Below, in pieces: positions 1 to 7,733 of a stretch of DNA of 20,512 bases. The position numbers were made by a program, and so were the translations under genes. The notes below the pieces were generated by a model. The model was not told the origin of the DNA, ran no database searches, and was given only the letters and a program-made list of their open reading frames with translations. The number at the start of each line of letters is the position of its first letter. Positions within the stretch are counted from its first letter, which is position 1. This DNA is from an uncultured Lachnospiraceae bacterium (GTDB lineage: Bacteria > Bacillota > Clostridia > Lachnospirales > Lachnospiraceae). The stretch spans positions 1-20,512 of the forward strand of contig CARQVR010000025.1 of the NCBI GenBank assembly GCA_949051815.1. The letters run 5' to 3'.

Positions 1-2
1 CA

Positions 3-1967
3 GAATACCAGCCCACAGGCGACCAGCCCCAGGCCATAGAAGCCCTGGTCAAAGGCTTCAAAGAAGGCAACCAATTCCAGACTTTGCTTGGGGTTACGGG
101 TTCCGGCAAGACCTTTACCATGGCCAATGTAATCGCCGCATTGAACAAGCCCACTTTGGTAATAGCGCACAATAAGACATTAGCGGCTCAGCTCTATGGC
201 GAGTTCAAAGAGTATTTTCCGAGTAACGCAGTGGAATATTTTGTGTCCTACTACGACTATTATCAGCCGGAGGCCTATGTGCCCTCCACGGATACCTACA
301 TCGCGAAGGACTCCTCGATTAACGACGAGATCGACAAGCTGCGGCTTTCGGCGACAGCTTCCCTGACGGAGCGTCGGGACGTGGTGGTGATTGCCAGCGT
401 TTCCTGCATTTACGGATTGGGAAGCCCCGAGGAGTACGCGGGCATGAGTATGTCCCTGCGCCCCGGCATGACGAAGGACCGGGATGAGGTGATCCGCGGG
501 TTGATTGAAATGCAGTATAATCGAAACGATATGGATTTAGACCGCTGCTGTTTCCGCGTGCGGGGCGATGTGGTGGAAATCTGTCCGGCGCAAGGCAGCG
601 ATTATCTGATCCGCGTGGAGTTTTTCGGGGACGAGATTGACCGGATCACGGAGGCGGATCCGCTGACGGGACAGGTGCACGCGGTTTTAGAGCATGTGAT
701 GATTTTTCCCGCATCCCACTATGTTGTGGCGCAGGAGAAGATCCATGCGGCATGCAAGGTGATCGAGCAGGAGCTGGACGAGCGGGTGAAATATTTTAAG
801 GGGGAGGACATGCTTCTGGAGGCCCAGCGCATTTCGGAGCGGACGAACTTCGATGTGGAAATGCTGCGGGAGACGGGCTTCTGCTCCGGAATCGAGAATT
901 ATTCCAGACATTTAAACGGCATGGCGGAGGGAGAGCCGCCCTTCACGCTGCTTGATTATTTCAAAGATGATTTCCTGATTATTATAGATGAATCCCACAT
1001 GACGATTCCGCAGATCCGCGGGATGTTTGCCGGTGACAGATCGCGCAAGAATACGCTGGTGGATTACGGCTTCCGGCTGCCCTCTGCGCTGGATAACAGG
1101 CCGCTTTGCTTTGAAGAATTTGAGAGTCATATAGACCAGATGCTGTTTGTCTCCGCGACGCCCTCGGACTATGAGGCGGCGCACGAGCTGTTCCGCACAG
1201 AGCAGATCATACGTCCGACGGGACTGCTTGATCCGGAGGTGGATGTGCGTCCGGTAGAGGGGCAGATCGACGACCTTGTCTCGGAGATCAATAAGGTGGT
1301 CGCGGACAAAGGAAAAGTGCTGTTGACCACGCTTACCAAGCGGATGGCGGAGGATCTGACGGCTTACATGAACGATGTGGGAATCCGTGTCAAGTACCTT
1401 CATTCCGATATTGACACACTGGAGCGGGCGGAAATTATCCGCGATATGCGTCTTGACGTCTTCGATGTGCTGGTGGGAATCAACCTCCTCAGAGAGGGGC
1501 TGGATATACCGGAAATCGAGCTGGTGGCCATACTGGATGCGGACAAGGAAGGGTTCCTGCGCTCTGCCACCTCCCTGATTCAGACGATAGGAAGAGCGGC
1601 CAGAAACGCAAAAGGGCACGTAATTATGTACGCGGATGATATGACGGATTCTATGAATGTGGCAATCACGGAAACCAACCGGCGCCGTAAAATCCAGCAG
1701 GCATACAATGAGGAGCACGGCATTACACCGCAGACGATCCGGAAGGCGGTGCGTGATCTGATCAGTATTTCCAAGGCCATTGCGAAGGAGGAGCAGCGGT
1801 TTGAGAAAGACCCCGAGTCCATGAGCCGGGAAGAGCTGGAAAAGCTGGTCAGGGAAGTGGAGAAGCAGATGAAGCGGGCAGCCGCAGACTTGAATTTCGA
1901 GGCGGCGGCAGAGCTGCGTGACCGGATGGTGGAACTGAAAACCAGACTGCGTGATTTTGACAAATAG
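3..1967 (+). CDS. uvrB: UvrABC excinuclease subunit B (5' end outside window)
   Basis: UvrB is the damage-verifying helicase-like subunit of nucleotide excision repair; UvrA loads it and it recruits UvrC. The open frame runs from base 3, reading EYQPTGDQPQAI, which normally lies about 8 residues after the UvrB start, so only the first few codons are missing. About 654 residues are visible. Numbering from base 3, Walker A GVTGSGKT is at about 30-37. The beta-hairpin region with YYDYYQPEAY follows. Later come the helicase motif IIDESHMTIPQ (usual form DESHVTIPQ), the C-terminal helicase motifs GINLLREGLDIPE and QTIGRAARN, and a terminal UVR domain (FEAAAELRDRM) that contacts UvrC. An in-frame TTG at 84 lies inside the Walker A region and is not a real start. 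uvrA follows after 70 bp on the same strand, so the two are probably co-transcribed. The family call is certain. Confidence 0.98.
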   Translation, partial: EYQPTGDQPQAIEALVKGFKEGNQFQTLLGVTGSGKTFTMANVIAALNKPTLVIAHNKTLAAQLYGEFKEYFPSNAVEYFVSYYDYYQPEAYVPSTDTYIAKDSSINDEIDKLRLSATASLTERRDVVVIASVSCIYGLGSPEEYAGMSMSLRPGMTKDRDEVIRGLIEMQYNRNDMDLDRCCFRVRGDVVEICPAQGSDYLIRVEFFGDEIDRITEADPLTGQVHAVLEHVMIFPASHYVVAQEKIHAACKVIEQELDERVKYFKGEDMLLEAQRISERTNFDVEMLRETGFCSGIENYSRHLNGMAEGEPPFTLLDYFKDDFLIIIDESHMTIPQIRGMFAGDRSRKNTLVDYGFRLPSALDNRPLCFEEFESHIDQMLFVSATPSDYEAAHELFRTEQIIRPTGLLDPEVDVRPVEGQIDDLVSEINKVVADKGKVLLTTLTKRMAEDLTAYMNDVGIRVKYLHSDIDTLERAEIIRDMRLDVFDVLVGINLLREGLDIPEIELVAILDADKEGFLRSATSLIQTIGRAARNAKGHVIMYADDMTDSMNVAITETNRRRKIQQAYNEEHGITPQTIRKAVRDLISISKAIAKEEQRFEKDPESMSREELEKLVREVEKQMKRAAADLNFEAAAELRDRMVELKTRLRDFDK

Positions 1968-2037
1968 TGATATCAAGTGGCAAAGGAATAAGCGTAAGTA
2001 AATAAAAACATAGACGATAAAGCAAGAGGTGTAAGAC

Positions 2038-4908
2038 ATGTCCGAAACAGTAAAAATGCGCCCCCGCGATTACATTAAAATCCGCGGAGCAAACGAACAC
2101 AACTTAAAAGGAATCGACCTGGATATCCCCCGCAATGAATTTGTGGTTCTTACGGGACTTTCGGGATCAGGCAAGTCGTCCCTCGCATTTGATACGATTT
2201 ACGCGGAGGGACAGCGGCGTTATATGGAATCCCTCTCCTCTTATGCGAGACAGTTTCTGGGACAGATGGAGAAGCCGGATGTGGAACGGATTGAGGGCCT
2301 TTCCCCGGCCATTTCCATTGACCAGAAATCCACGAACCGGAACCCCCGTTCCACGGTCGGCACGGTGACGGAAATTTATGATTATTTCCGCCTGCTCTAC
2401 GCCAGAATCGGCGTTCCGCACTGCCCGAACTGCGGCAAGGAAATTAAAAAGCAGACAGTGGACCAGATCGTGGATCAGGTGATGGCGCTGCCGGAAGGAA
2501 CGAAAATCCAGCTCCTTGCGCCGGTGGTGCGCGGGAGAAAGGGCGAACACGCGAAGGTTTTTGAGCGGGCCAGACGAAGTGGCTATGTGCGTGTGCGTGT
2601 GGACGGTAATCTCTATGATCTGACGGAGGAAGCTGAGAATTTTAAACTGGAGAAAAACTTTAAGCATAACATCGAGATCGTGGTGGACCGGCTTGTGGTA
2701 AAGGGCGGTATCGAGCGGCGTCTGACGGATTCCGTGGAGAATGTCTTTGCGCTGGCGGAAGGGTTGATGACGCTGGATGTCATTGACGGAGAGCCGATTC
2801 AGTTCAGCCAGAGTTTTGCCTGCCCGGACTGCGGCATCAGCATCAGCGAGATCGAGCCGAGAAGCTTTTCCTTCAACAATCCCTTCGGCGCGTGTCCCGG
2901 CTGCTTCGGGCTTGGCTATAAGATGGAGTTTGACGTGGATCTGATGATTCCGGATAAAAGCGTCAGTCTGGAAGACGGCGCGATTGCGGTGCTCGGCTGG
3001 CAGTCCAGCGGCGCGGAGGGGAGCTTTACCAACGCGATTCTGCAGGCGCTGGCGAAGGAGTTTAAGTTCAGCTTACAGACGCCTTTCGGAGAGCTGCCCG
3101 AAAAGGTGAAGGATATTATTCTCTACGGTACGGACAAGCAGGTCAACGTGCATTATGAGGGACAGCGGGGAAGCGGCGTATATCCGGTGGTCTTTGAGGG
3201 CGTGATCAAAAATGTGGAACGTCGGTACCGTGAAACGGGATCCGACTGGAGCAAGCAGGAGTACGAGAGCTTTATGCGCATCATTCCCTGTAAGGAATGT
3301 AAGGGAATGCGTCTGAAAAAGGAATCCCTTGCGGTGACGGTGTGCGGTAAGAATATATATGAAATTACATCTATATCTATTGCGAAACTCCACGCCTTTA
3401 TCGGGGGTATGCAGCTCACGAAACAGCAGGAGCTGATCGGCAAGCGCATTTTAAAGGAGATTCGTGCGCGCGTCGGCTTCCTGATGGAGGTGGGTCTGGA
3501 ATATCTGTCTCTCTCCAGGGCGACAGGCTCTCTCTCCGGCGGGGAATCCCAGCGGATCCGGCTGGCGACCCAGATCGGATCGGGGCTGGTGGGCGTCTGC
3601 TATATTCTGGACGAACCGAGTATCGGTCTGCATCAGCGGGACAATGACAAGCTGATTGCGGCGTTGAAAAATCTGCGGGACATGGGCAATACCCTGCTTG
3701 TGGTGGAGCACGACGAGGACACTATGCTGGCGGCGGATCATATCGTGGACATCGGACCCGGTGCGGGCAGCCGCGGCGGCGAGGTCGTGGCGCAGGGCAC
3801 GGCGGAGGAAATCATGCAGGTGGAAGAGTCTGTCACGGGACAGTACCTGAGCGGAAAATTACAGATTCCGATTCCGAAAATGCGCAGGAAACCAGCGGGG
3901 TGGCTCACAGTCAGGGGGGCTGAGGAAAATAACCTGAAAAAAATCGACGTGAAATTTCCGACGGGTATTCTGACCTGTGTGACGGGCGTGTCCGGATCGG
4001 GAAAAAGTTCTCTTGTCAATGAAATTCTTTACAAATATCTGGCGAGAGATTTAAACCGTGCGCGCTGCATACCCGGTAAGCACAAGGAGATTTCGGGAGT
4101 CGATCAGCTCGATAAAGTCATTGCGATTGACCAGTCTCCCATCGGCAGGACGCCGCGCTCCAACCCGGCCACCTATACAGGTGTGTTTGATCAGATCCGT
4201 GACCTTTTCGCAGGTACCCCGGACGCCAAAGCCAGAGGCTACAAGAAAGGGCGGTTCAGCTTTAATGTGAAGGGTGGCCGCTGCGAAGCCTGCGGCGGGG
4301 ACGGTATTATTAAAATAGAGATGCATTTCCTGCCCGACGTCTATGTGCCCTGTGAAGTCTGCGGCGGCAAGCGTTACAACCGCGAGACGCTGGAAGTAAA
4401 GTATAAAGGGAAAAGTATTTTTGACGTGCTGGATATGACGGTGGAGGAGGCGGTTCCTTTCTTTGAGAACCTTCCTTCCATCCGCAGAAAAATAGAGACG
4501 CTGAACGATGTGGGACTTTCCTATGTGAAGCTGGGGCAGCCGTCCACCACGCTTTCGGGCGGCGAGGCGCAGCGGATCAAGCTGGCCACCGAGCTATCCA
4601 AGCGCAGTACGGGCAAGACCATTTATATTCTGGACGAGCCTACCACGGGTCTGCACTTCGCGGATGTTCACAAGCTGGTGGATATTCTGCACAAACTGGC
4701 GGAAGGCGGCAACACGGTAGTGGTCATCGAGCACAATCTGGACGTGATTAAGACTGCCGACTATATCATTGATATGGGTCCGGAGGGCGGCGAAGGCGGC
4801 GGCACGGTAGTGGCTGCCGGTACACCCGAGCAGATCACTAAGACCAAAGAATCCTACACGGGAATATACATTAAAAAGATGCTGGAGAAGGCCGCAGAGC
4901 ATATGTGA
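2038..4908 (+). CDS. uvrA: UvrABC excinuclease subunit A
   Basis: UvrA is the dimeric ABC-type ATPase that scans DNA for damage and delivers UvrB. The protein has 956 residues, normal for the family. Walker A motifs are GLSGSGKSS (40-48) and GVSGSGKSS (650-658). ABC signatures are LSGGESQRIRLA and LSGGEAQRIKLA; the Walker B regions read YILDEPSIGLHQRD and YILDEPTTGLHFAD. Zinc modules are present as C262/C265/C286/C289 and C749/C752/C772/C775, with another CPNC pair at 129-132. The ATG at 2038 has a good ribosome site, AGAGGTG at 2025-2031, 6 nt upstream. It lies 70 bp downstream of uvrB with no terminator between, so a uvrBA operon is likely. No clear terminator is seen after it. Confidence 0.99.
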   Translation: MSETVKMRPRDYIKIRGANEHNLKGIDLDIPRNEFVVLTGLSGSGKSSLAFDTIYAEGQRRYMESLSSYARQFLGQMEKPDVERIEGLSPAISIDQKSTNRNPRSTVGTVTEIYDYFRLLYARIGVPHCPNCGKEIKKQTVDQIVDQVMALPEGTKIQLLAPVVRGRKGEHAKVFERARRSGYVRVRVDGNLYDLTEEAENFKLEKNFKHNIEIVVDRLVVKGGIERRLTDSVENVFALAEGLMTLDVIDGEPIQFSQSFACPDCGISISEIEPRSFSFNNPFGACPGCFGLGYKMEFDVDLMIPDKSVSLEDGAIAVLGWQSSGAEGSFTNAILQALAKEFKFSLQTPFGELPEKVKDIILYGTDKQVNVHYEGQRGSGVYPVVFEGVIKNVERRYRETGSDWSKQEYESFMRIIPCKECKGMRLKKESLAVTVCGKNIYEITSISIAKLHAFIGGMQLTKQQELIGKRILKEIRARVGFLMEVGLEYLSLSRATGSLSGGESQRIRLATQIGSGLVGVCYILDEPSIGLHQRDNDKLIAALKNLRDMGNTLLVVEHDEDTMLAADHIVDIGPGAGSRGGEVVAQGTAEEIMQVEESVTGQYLSGKLQIPIPKMRRKPAGWLTVRGAEENNLKKIDVKFPTGILTCVTGVSGSGKSSLVNEILYKYLARDLNRARCIPGKHKEISGVDQLDKVIAIDQSPIGRTPRSNPATYTGVFDQIRDLFAGTPDAKARGYKKGRFSFNVKGGRCEACGGDGIIKIEMHFLPDVYVPCEVCGGKRYNRETLEVKYKGKSIFDVLDMTVEEAVPFFENLPSIRRKIETLNDVGLSYVKLGQPSTTLSGGEAQRIKLATELSKRSTGKTIYILDEPTTGLHFADVHKLVDILHKLAEGGNTVVVIEHNLDVIKTADYIIDMGPEGGEGGGTVVAAGTPEQITKTKESYTGIYIKKMLEKAAEHM

Positions 4909-4936
4909 CAGCGTCTGCGCAGAGAAATAAAAGTCA

Positions 4937-4964
4937 TTGTTTTATATAATGTTTCATGTATAAT
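4937..4964 (+). promoter_or_regulatory. Probable sigma-A promoter of the mntA-hepT pair
   Basis: TTGTTT (4937-4942) and TATAAT (4959-4964) are separated by 16 nt. A second TATAAT lies at 4945-4950. The surrounding sequence is much more AT-rich than the neighbouring genes. The promoter lies between the uvrA stop and the nucleotidyltransferase gene, so the toxin-antitoxin pair can be expressed independently of uvrBA. Confidence 0.6.
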
Positions 4965-5027
4965 TAGTATCAATAACACCAAATTGATTGAGGCATTTAG
5001 AAAATAATGACCGAGGAAGTGATGTCT

Positions 5028-5321
5028 ATGCGTTACACGATTAATGAGATAAAGAGTAGAACGGTTCCCATTGCAAAAGCCTATGGCATAGGAAAAATGA
5101 GCTTGTTTGGTTCTTATGCCAGAGGAGAGGCTGGCGAAGACAGCGATGTCGATTTGTATATTGAGCGGGGAAGATTGAAAAGCCTGATTCAATACTTTGC
5201 TTTTGTTAATGAATTGGAAAATGTTTTGGATTGTCATGTTGACGTTGTAACCACCGGTATTGAGGATAAAAAGTTTTTGTCCTCGATTATGCAGGAGGGA
5301 GTGCTTTTGTATGAGGAATGA
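5028..5321 (+). CDS. mntA: MntA-type nucleotidyltransferase antitoxin
   Basis: Minimal nucleotidyltransferase of the MntA class. In characterised pairs, MntA neutralises the HEPN toxin HepT by adding AMP residues to a tyrosine of the toxin. With the start at 5028 it has 97 residues. The polymerase-beta type active site is intact: GSYARG at 28-33, SDVD at 39-42 with D40 and D42, and a third carboxylate D72 in HVDVV. The first in-frame ATG is 5007, but GAGGAAGTG at 5013-5021 is a ribosome site suited to ATG 5028 (or 5022), so the shorter form is preferred. The gene overlaps the next one by 11 bp, typical of these pairs. AT-rich codon use unlike uvrA or the downstream ATPase suggests horizontal acquisition. 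Family assignment is strong; activity as an antitoxin is inferred from context. Confidence 0.88.
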   Translation: MRYTINEIKSRTVPIAKAYGIGKMSLFGSYARGEAGEDSDVDLYIERGRLKSLIQYFAFVNELENVLDCHVDVVTTGIEDKKFLSSIMQEGVLLYEE

Positions 5322-5646
5322 GGATAATTTAATTATAAAGAAAATGCTCAAGTACTGCAATGATATTAATGGTCTCCTGGCAAGATTTGATACGGATTTT
5401 GATAGATATAAAACGGACATTGCCTTTCAGTATGCGTGCAATATGTGTATTATTCAAATTGGAGAGCTGGCAAACAGGCTGTCGGATGAAGTAAGAAAAA
5501 ACAGCCAGAATATTCCTTGGCATGCAATCGTAGGAATGAGAAACTTACATGCGCATGATTATGAGAATATTGATTTGGAAATTGTTTGGAATACATTGTT
5601 GGAAGATATTCCGGTCTTAATGAAAGATTTACAAAAATTATTGTGA
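5311..5646 (+). CDS. hepT: HepT-type HEPN RNase toxin (DUF86 family)
   Basis: A 111-residue helical HEPN protein of the HepT/DUF86 family, the toxin partner of MntA. HepT proteins act as ribonucleases, and their catalytic motif is R-X4-H-X-Y. Here it reads RNLHAHDY with R77, H82 and Y84, so both the catalytic residues and the tyrosine that MntA modifies are present and the toxin looks intact. The open frame extends upstream to 5260. ATG 5311 is chosen because AGGAGG lies at 5293-5298 and because it gives the usual short overlap with mntA. The sequence is AT-rich like mntA. A hairpin at 5658-5696 follows the stop. Toxicity and target RNA are unknown from sequence. Confidence 0.88.
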   Translation: MRNEDNLIIKKMLKYCNDINGLLARFDTDFDRYKTDIAFQYACNMCIIQIGELANRLSDEVRKNSQNIPWHAIVGMRNLHAHDYENIDLEIVWNTLLEDIPVLMKDLQKLL

Positions 5647-5657
5647 AACCTGATATC

Positions 5658-5696
5658 ACAAACCGGCAGAGACGCCCTTCGTCCCTGCCGGTTTGT
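5658..5696. terminator. Bidirectional hairpin terminator between hepT and the convergent ATPase gene
   Basis: ACAAACCGGCAG pairs with CTGCCGGTTTGT around a GACG...CGTC inner stem and a 5-nt loop. Read on the minus strand the single irregular pair becomes a G-U wobble, so the stem is better there. It lies 11 bp after the hepT stop and 11 bp after the end of the minus-strand gene. The A and T ends of the stem give short U runs in both directions; there is no long U tract. Confidence 0.7.
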
Positions 5697-5707
5697 AAGT
5701 GTGCCGG

Positions 5708-7369
5708 TCACAGCATCCGATATCTTGCCAGGCAGGCCAGAATCTCCTGCCGCCTTACATAGGCAGCCGGCCCGGCTCCATAATTTTTCGGCGTCAGGGC
5801 GAGAATGCCCTCCTTCTCCAGTCTGGCAAATACTTCCTCCGTAAGCTGGGGAAGCGTTTTCTTTCCGTTGGCCAGCCGCTCTAAAACATACTGTGAAATA
5901 TACGCAAGCGCGGCGGTCTGACTTTCCCCTACGATCTGTTCCAGATAGCGCAGGTCAATTTCGTTTTTGTCAAGGCTGATCGTATCCCAGCCGTGCACCT
6001 TAGCCTTCTCAATCCGCTTTGTGCGGACGGTCTTTTTCAGCCAGTCGGTTTTCTTTACGGTTTCCTCTGTCAATTCGACAGCCAGTTCCTTTGCCCGTGC
6101 AGTCACGTCTCTCGTCTCGTAGCAGTCCATCTGCAAAACCGTGTCGGCCACCGACAGATAGTCGCCGGAACTGCCCGCCACCAGAATGGTGGAAATGCCC
6201 AGATCCCGGTAAAGACTTCTGATCTTTCGGATAAACGGCGTGATCGGTTCCTTCTCGTCGGAGACAAGCTGTGCCATGCGCCCGTCGCGCACCATAAAGT
6301 TAGTGGCGGAGGTGTCCTCGTCAATCAGAAGGACCGTACTGCCGCTGGCCAGAGCCTCCACCGTATTGGCGGCCTGGGATGTGCTGCCGCTGGCATTTTC
6401 GGTCTGAAAACGGGTGGTGTCCGATTTCATGGGAAGGTTGTTGATGAACATGGAGATATCCGTCTCGTGGATGCAGCGGTGCTCCTCGGCCCGCAGCTTA
6501 AACGCGCTCTCGTCGGTGATAACAAGCTCCCGTCCGTCTCCCGAAATATGGTTGTAAACGCCGCGTTCCAAAGCCTTTAATAAGGTAGACTTTCCATGGA
6601 ATCCGCCGCCCGCGATGACTGTGATGCCATGGCGGATCCCCATGCCCCGCACCTGTCCGCGGTGGGGAAGATCCAGTGTGACGGCAAGGGATTCCGGACT
6701 CTTAAACACGACTGCGTTCCGCATAGGTCTCTGGGAAACGCCGCTCTCCCTTGGCAGAATGGAGCCGTCCGCCACGAAGGCCGCCAGATCGCGGGCAGGA
6801 AGGGCTTCGCGGATAAACTGCTGGTCATCCGCCAGAGCTGTCACCTTGTCCAGATCCTGCTTCATGCGTGGATTCAGCTTAAAAACCTGCTGCGCCAGAT
6901 CGGGAAGCAGATGAAATAAAATCTGCGCCAGTTCTCCCGCTGCGATGGTGCGCCCGAACGCGGGAAATCCCACCTCGATGCGGGCTTCGATTACATCCTT
7001 ACCGATATGCATAGCGGTTGTCTCCAAAACCTCCTGTCCGGTCCGGCACGCCGTCACCAGCCCGCTTTTTCCGGAACCTTTGGCGGCACGGCCTTCGCCG
7101 TTTCGCAAAAACCGGTGGAGACTGCGCAGCAGATAATCTTCCACCGCGATCCTGCGGTGTCTGCTCTCAAAATAAGAAGCGGGAATATTTCCCTGATTTC
7201 GGTACACGATCCGCACCCGGGACGGCGACGCGAAGGGGTCACCCTGCACATGGTCGATCCAGAGCCGGTATGCTCCGAAATCGTATTCTCCCTCTAACAC
7301 TTTGTAGGCCTTATAGCCTTTATGGTCGATCTCTCTGAGTTTTGATTGTAATTCTGCCTGTGATTTCAT
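5708..7369 (-). CDS. Predicted ATPase of the ABC class (COG3044 / PF09818 type)
   Basis: A 553-residue soluble P-loop ATPase resembling COG3044, 'predicted ATPase of the ABC class'. The N-terminal region (1-130) carries the family's conserved block with YRLWIDHVQGDPFASPSRVR and a basic, glycine-rich KGSGKSGLV segment at about 97-105. Walker A is GGGFHGKST at about 254-262, an ABC-signature-like SGSTSQAANT is at about 328-336, and Walker B VLLIDEDTSATNFM is at about 346-359 with D350 and E351. No membrane segments are visible, so it is not a transporter. A eukaryotic relative, MRB1590 of trypanosomes, binds RNA, so a nucleic-acid role is possible; the bacterial function is not established. AAAGGAA precedes the ATG on the minus strand. 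It is a single gene, convergent with hepT and divergent from mreB. Confidence 0.85.
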   Translation of the reverse strand: MKSQAELQSKLREIDHKGYKAYKVLEGEYDFGAYRLWIDHVQGDPFASPSRVRIVYRNQGNIPASYFESRHRRIAVEDYLLRSLHRFLRNGEGRAAKGSGKSGLVTACRTGQEVLETTAMHIGKDVIEARIEVGFPAFGRTIAAGELAQILFHLLPDLAQQVFKLNPRMKQDLDKVTALADDQQFIREALPARDLAAFVADGSILPRESGVSQRPMRNAVVFKSPESLAVTLDLPHRGQVRGMGIRHGITVIAGGGFHGKSTLLKALERGVYNHISGDGRELVITDESAFKLRAEEHRCIHETDISMFINNLPMKSDTTRFQTENASGSTSQAANTVEALASGSTVLLIDEDTSATNFMVRDGRMAQLVSDEKEPITPFIRKIRSLYRDLGISTILVAGSSGDYLSVADTVLQMDCYETRDVTARAKELAVELTEETVKKTDWLKKTVRTKRIEKAKVHGWDTISLDKNEIDLRYLEQIVGESQTAALAYISQYVLERLANGKKTLPQLTEEVFARLEKEGILALTPKNYGAGPAAYVRRQEILACLARYRML

Positions 7370-7426
7370 GGTATCTGATTCCTTTCCCTGTTTGCTCTCC
7401 GGGCTGCCGGTAATAAGTCCGCGACA

Positions 7427-7456
7427 ATTATATCACAAAAAAATGGTATCGGCCAA
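7427..7456 (-). promoter_or_regulatory. Possible sigma-A promoter of the ATPase gene
   Basis: On the minus strand, TTGGCC (7451-7456) and TATAAT (7427-7432) are separated by 18 nt, about 60 nt upstream of the gene start. The -10 box is perfect; the -35 box matches only in its TTG. Confidence 0.5.
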
Positions 7457-7573
7457 AAAATTACTTATATAAAAGGCTGAATCGGAACAGACCGGAAAAT
7501 TTGCCATATTTTAACTGTTAAGGATCGCTGTATTTTATCCGATAAATAAATCAGAGAGCATGGATGCTGAGAT

Positions 7574-7606
7574 CAGAACGGATGGAACCGTTCTGTTTTT
7601 GGCGTT
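7574..7606 (+). terminator. Orphan plus-strand intrinsic terminator upstream of mreB
   Basis: CAGAACGG (7574-7581) pairs perfectly with CCGTTCTG (7588-7595) around a 6-nt loop and is followed by TTTTT and, after GGCG, six more T. The T run shows that it acts on the plus strand. No plus-strand gene lies upstream until hepT, nearly 2 kb away, and hepT has its own hairpin. Confidence 0.8.
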
Positions 7607-7639
7607 TTTTACTTTTTTAAAAAAAAATCACAAAAACCT

Positions 7640-7668
7640 TTGAAAAACCGATTCGATGAGGGTATAAT
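7640..7668 (+). promoter_or_regulatory. Sigma-A promoter of mreB
   Basis: TTGAAA (7640-7645), a 17-nt spacer and a perfect TATAAT (7663-7668). The transcript would start near 7675 and give a leader of about 60 nt. An A/T-rich tract just upstream (7610-7630) may act as an UP-like element. Confidence 0.85.
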
Positions 7669-7672
7669 ATAG

Positions 7673-7699
7673 TAGCCGCAATAGAAAAATAAGCGGCTA
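7673..7699 (+). repeat. Inverted repeat at the 5' end of the mreB leader
   Basis: TAGCCGC (7673-7679) and GCGGCTA (7693-7699) are perfect inverted repeats with a 13-nt A-rich loop. It sits at the predicted transcript start, so it could be a 5' stabilising hairpin or an operator overlapping the start site. Confidence 0.5.
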
Positions 7700-7733
7700 T
7701 GTGGTATATTCTCGGGAAGGGGAACAAAGGTAA

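Larger units (their letters stand above)
7370..7733. other. Divergent intergenic region between the ATPase gene and mreB
   Basis: This 364-bp AT-rich stretch holds a minus-strand promoter (7427-7456), a plus-strand intrinsic terminator (7574-7600), the mreB promoter (7640-7668) and a small inverted repeat at the probable start of the mreB transcript (7673-7699). No convincing gene was found in it. The segment 7457-7573 has no assigned role; it is where a short plus-strand transcript ending at the terminator would have to begin. Confidence 0.7.

Noticed and set aside
912..2039. A 375-codon minus-strand open frame opposite uvrB
   Set aside because: Antisense shadow of uvrB with biased composition and no recognisable domain.
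4909..4936. Terminator after uvrA
   Set aside because: Only a short CTGCGCAG palindrome is present, with no adequate stem or T run.
7559..7606. Possible T-box leader because GGATGGAACCG resembles the T-box core
   Set aside because: The match is short and lies in a self-contained terminator stem; no specifier or stem I features are visible upstream and the next gene is not amino-acid related.
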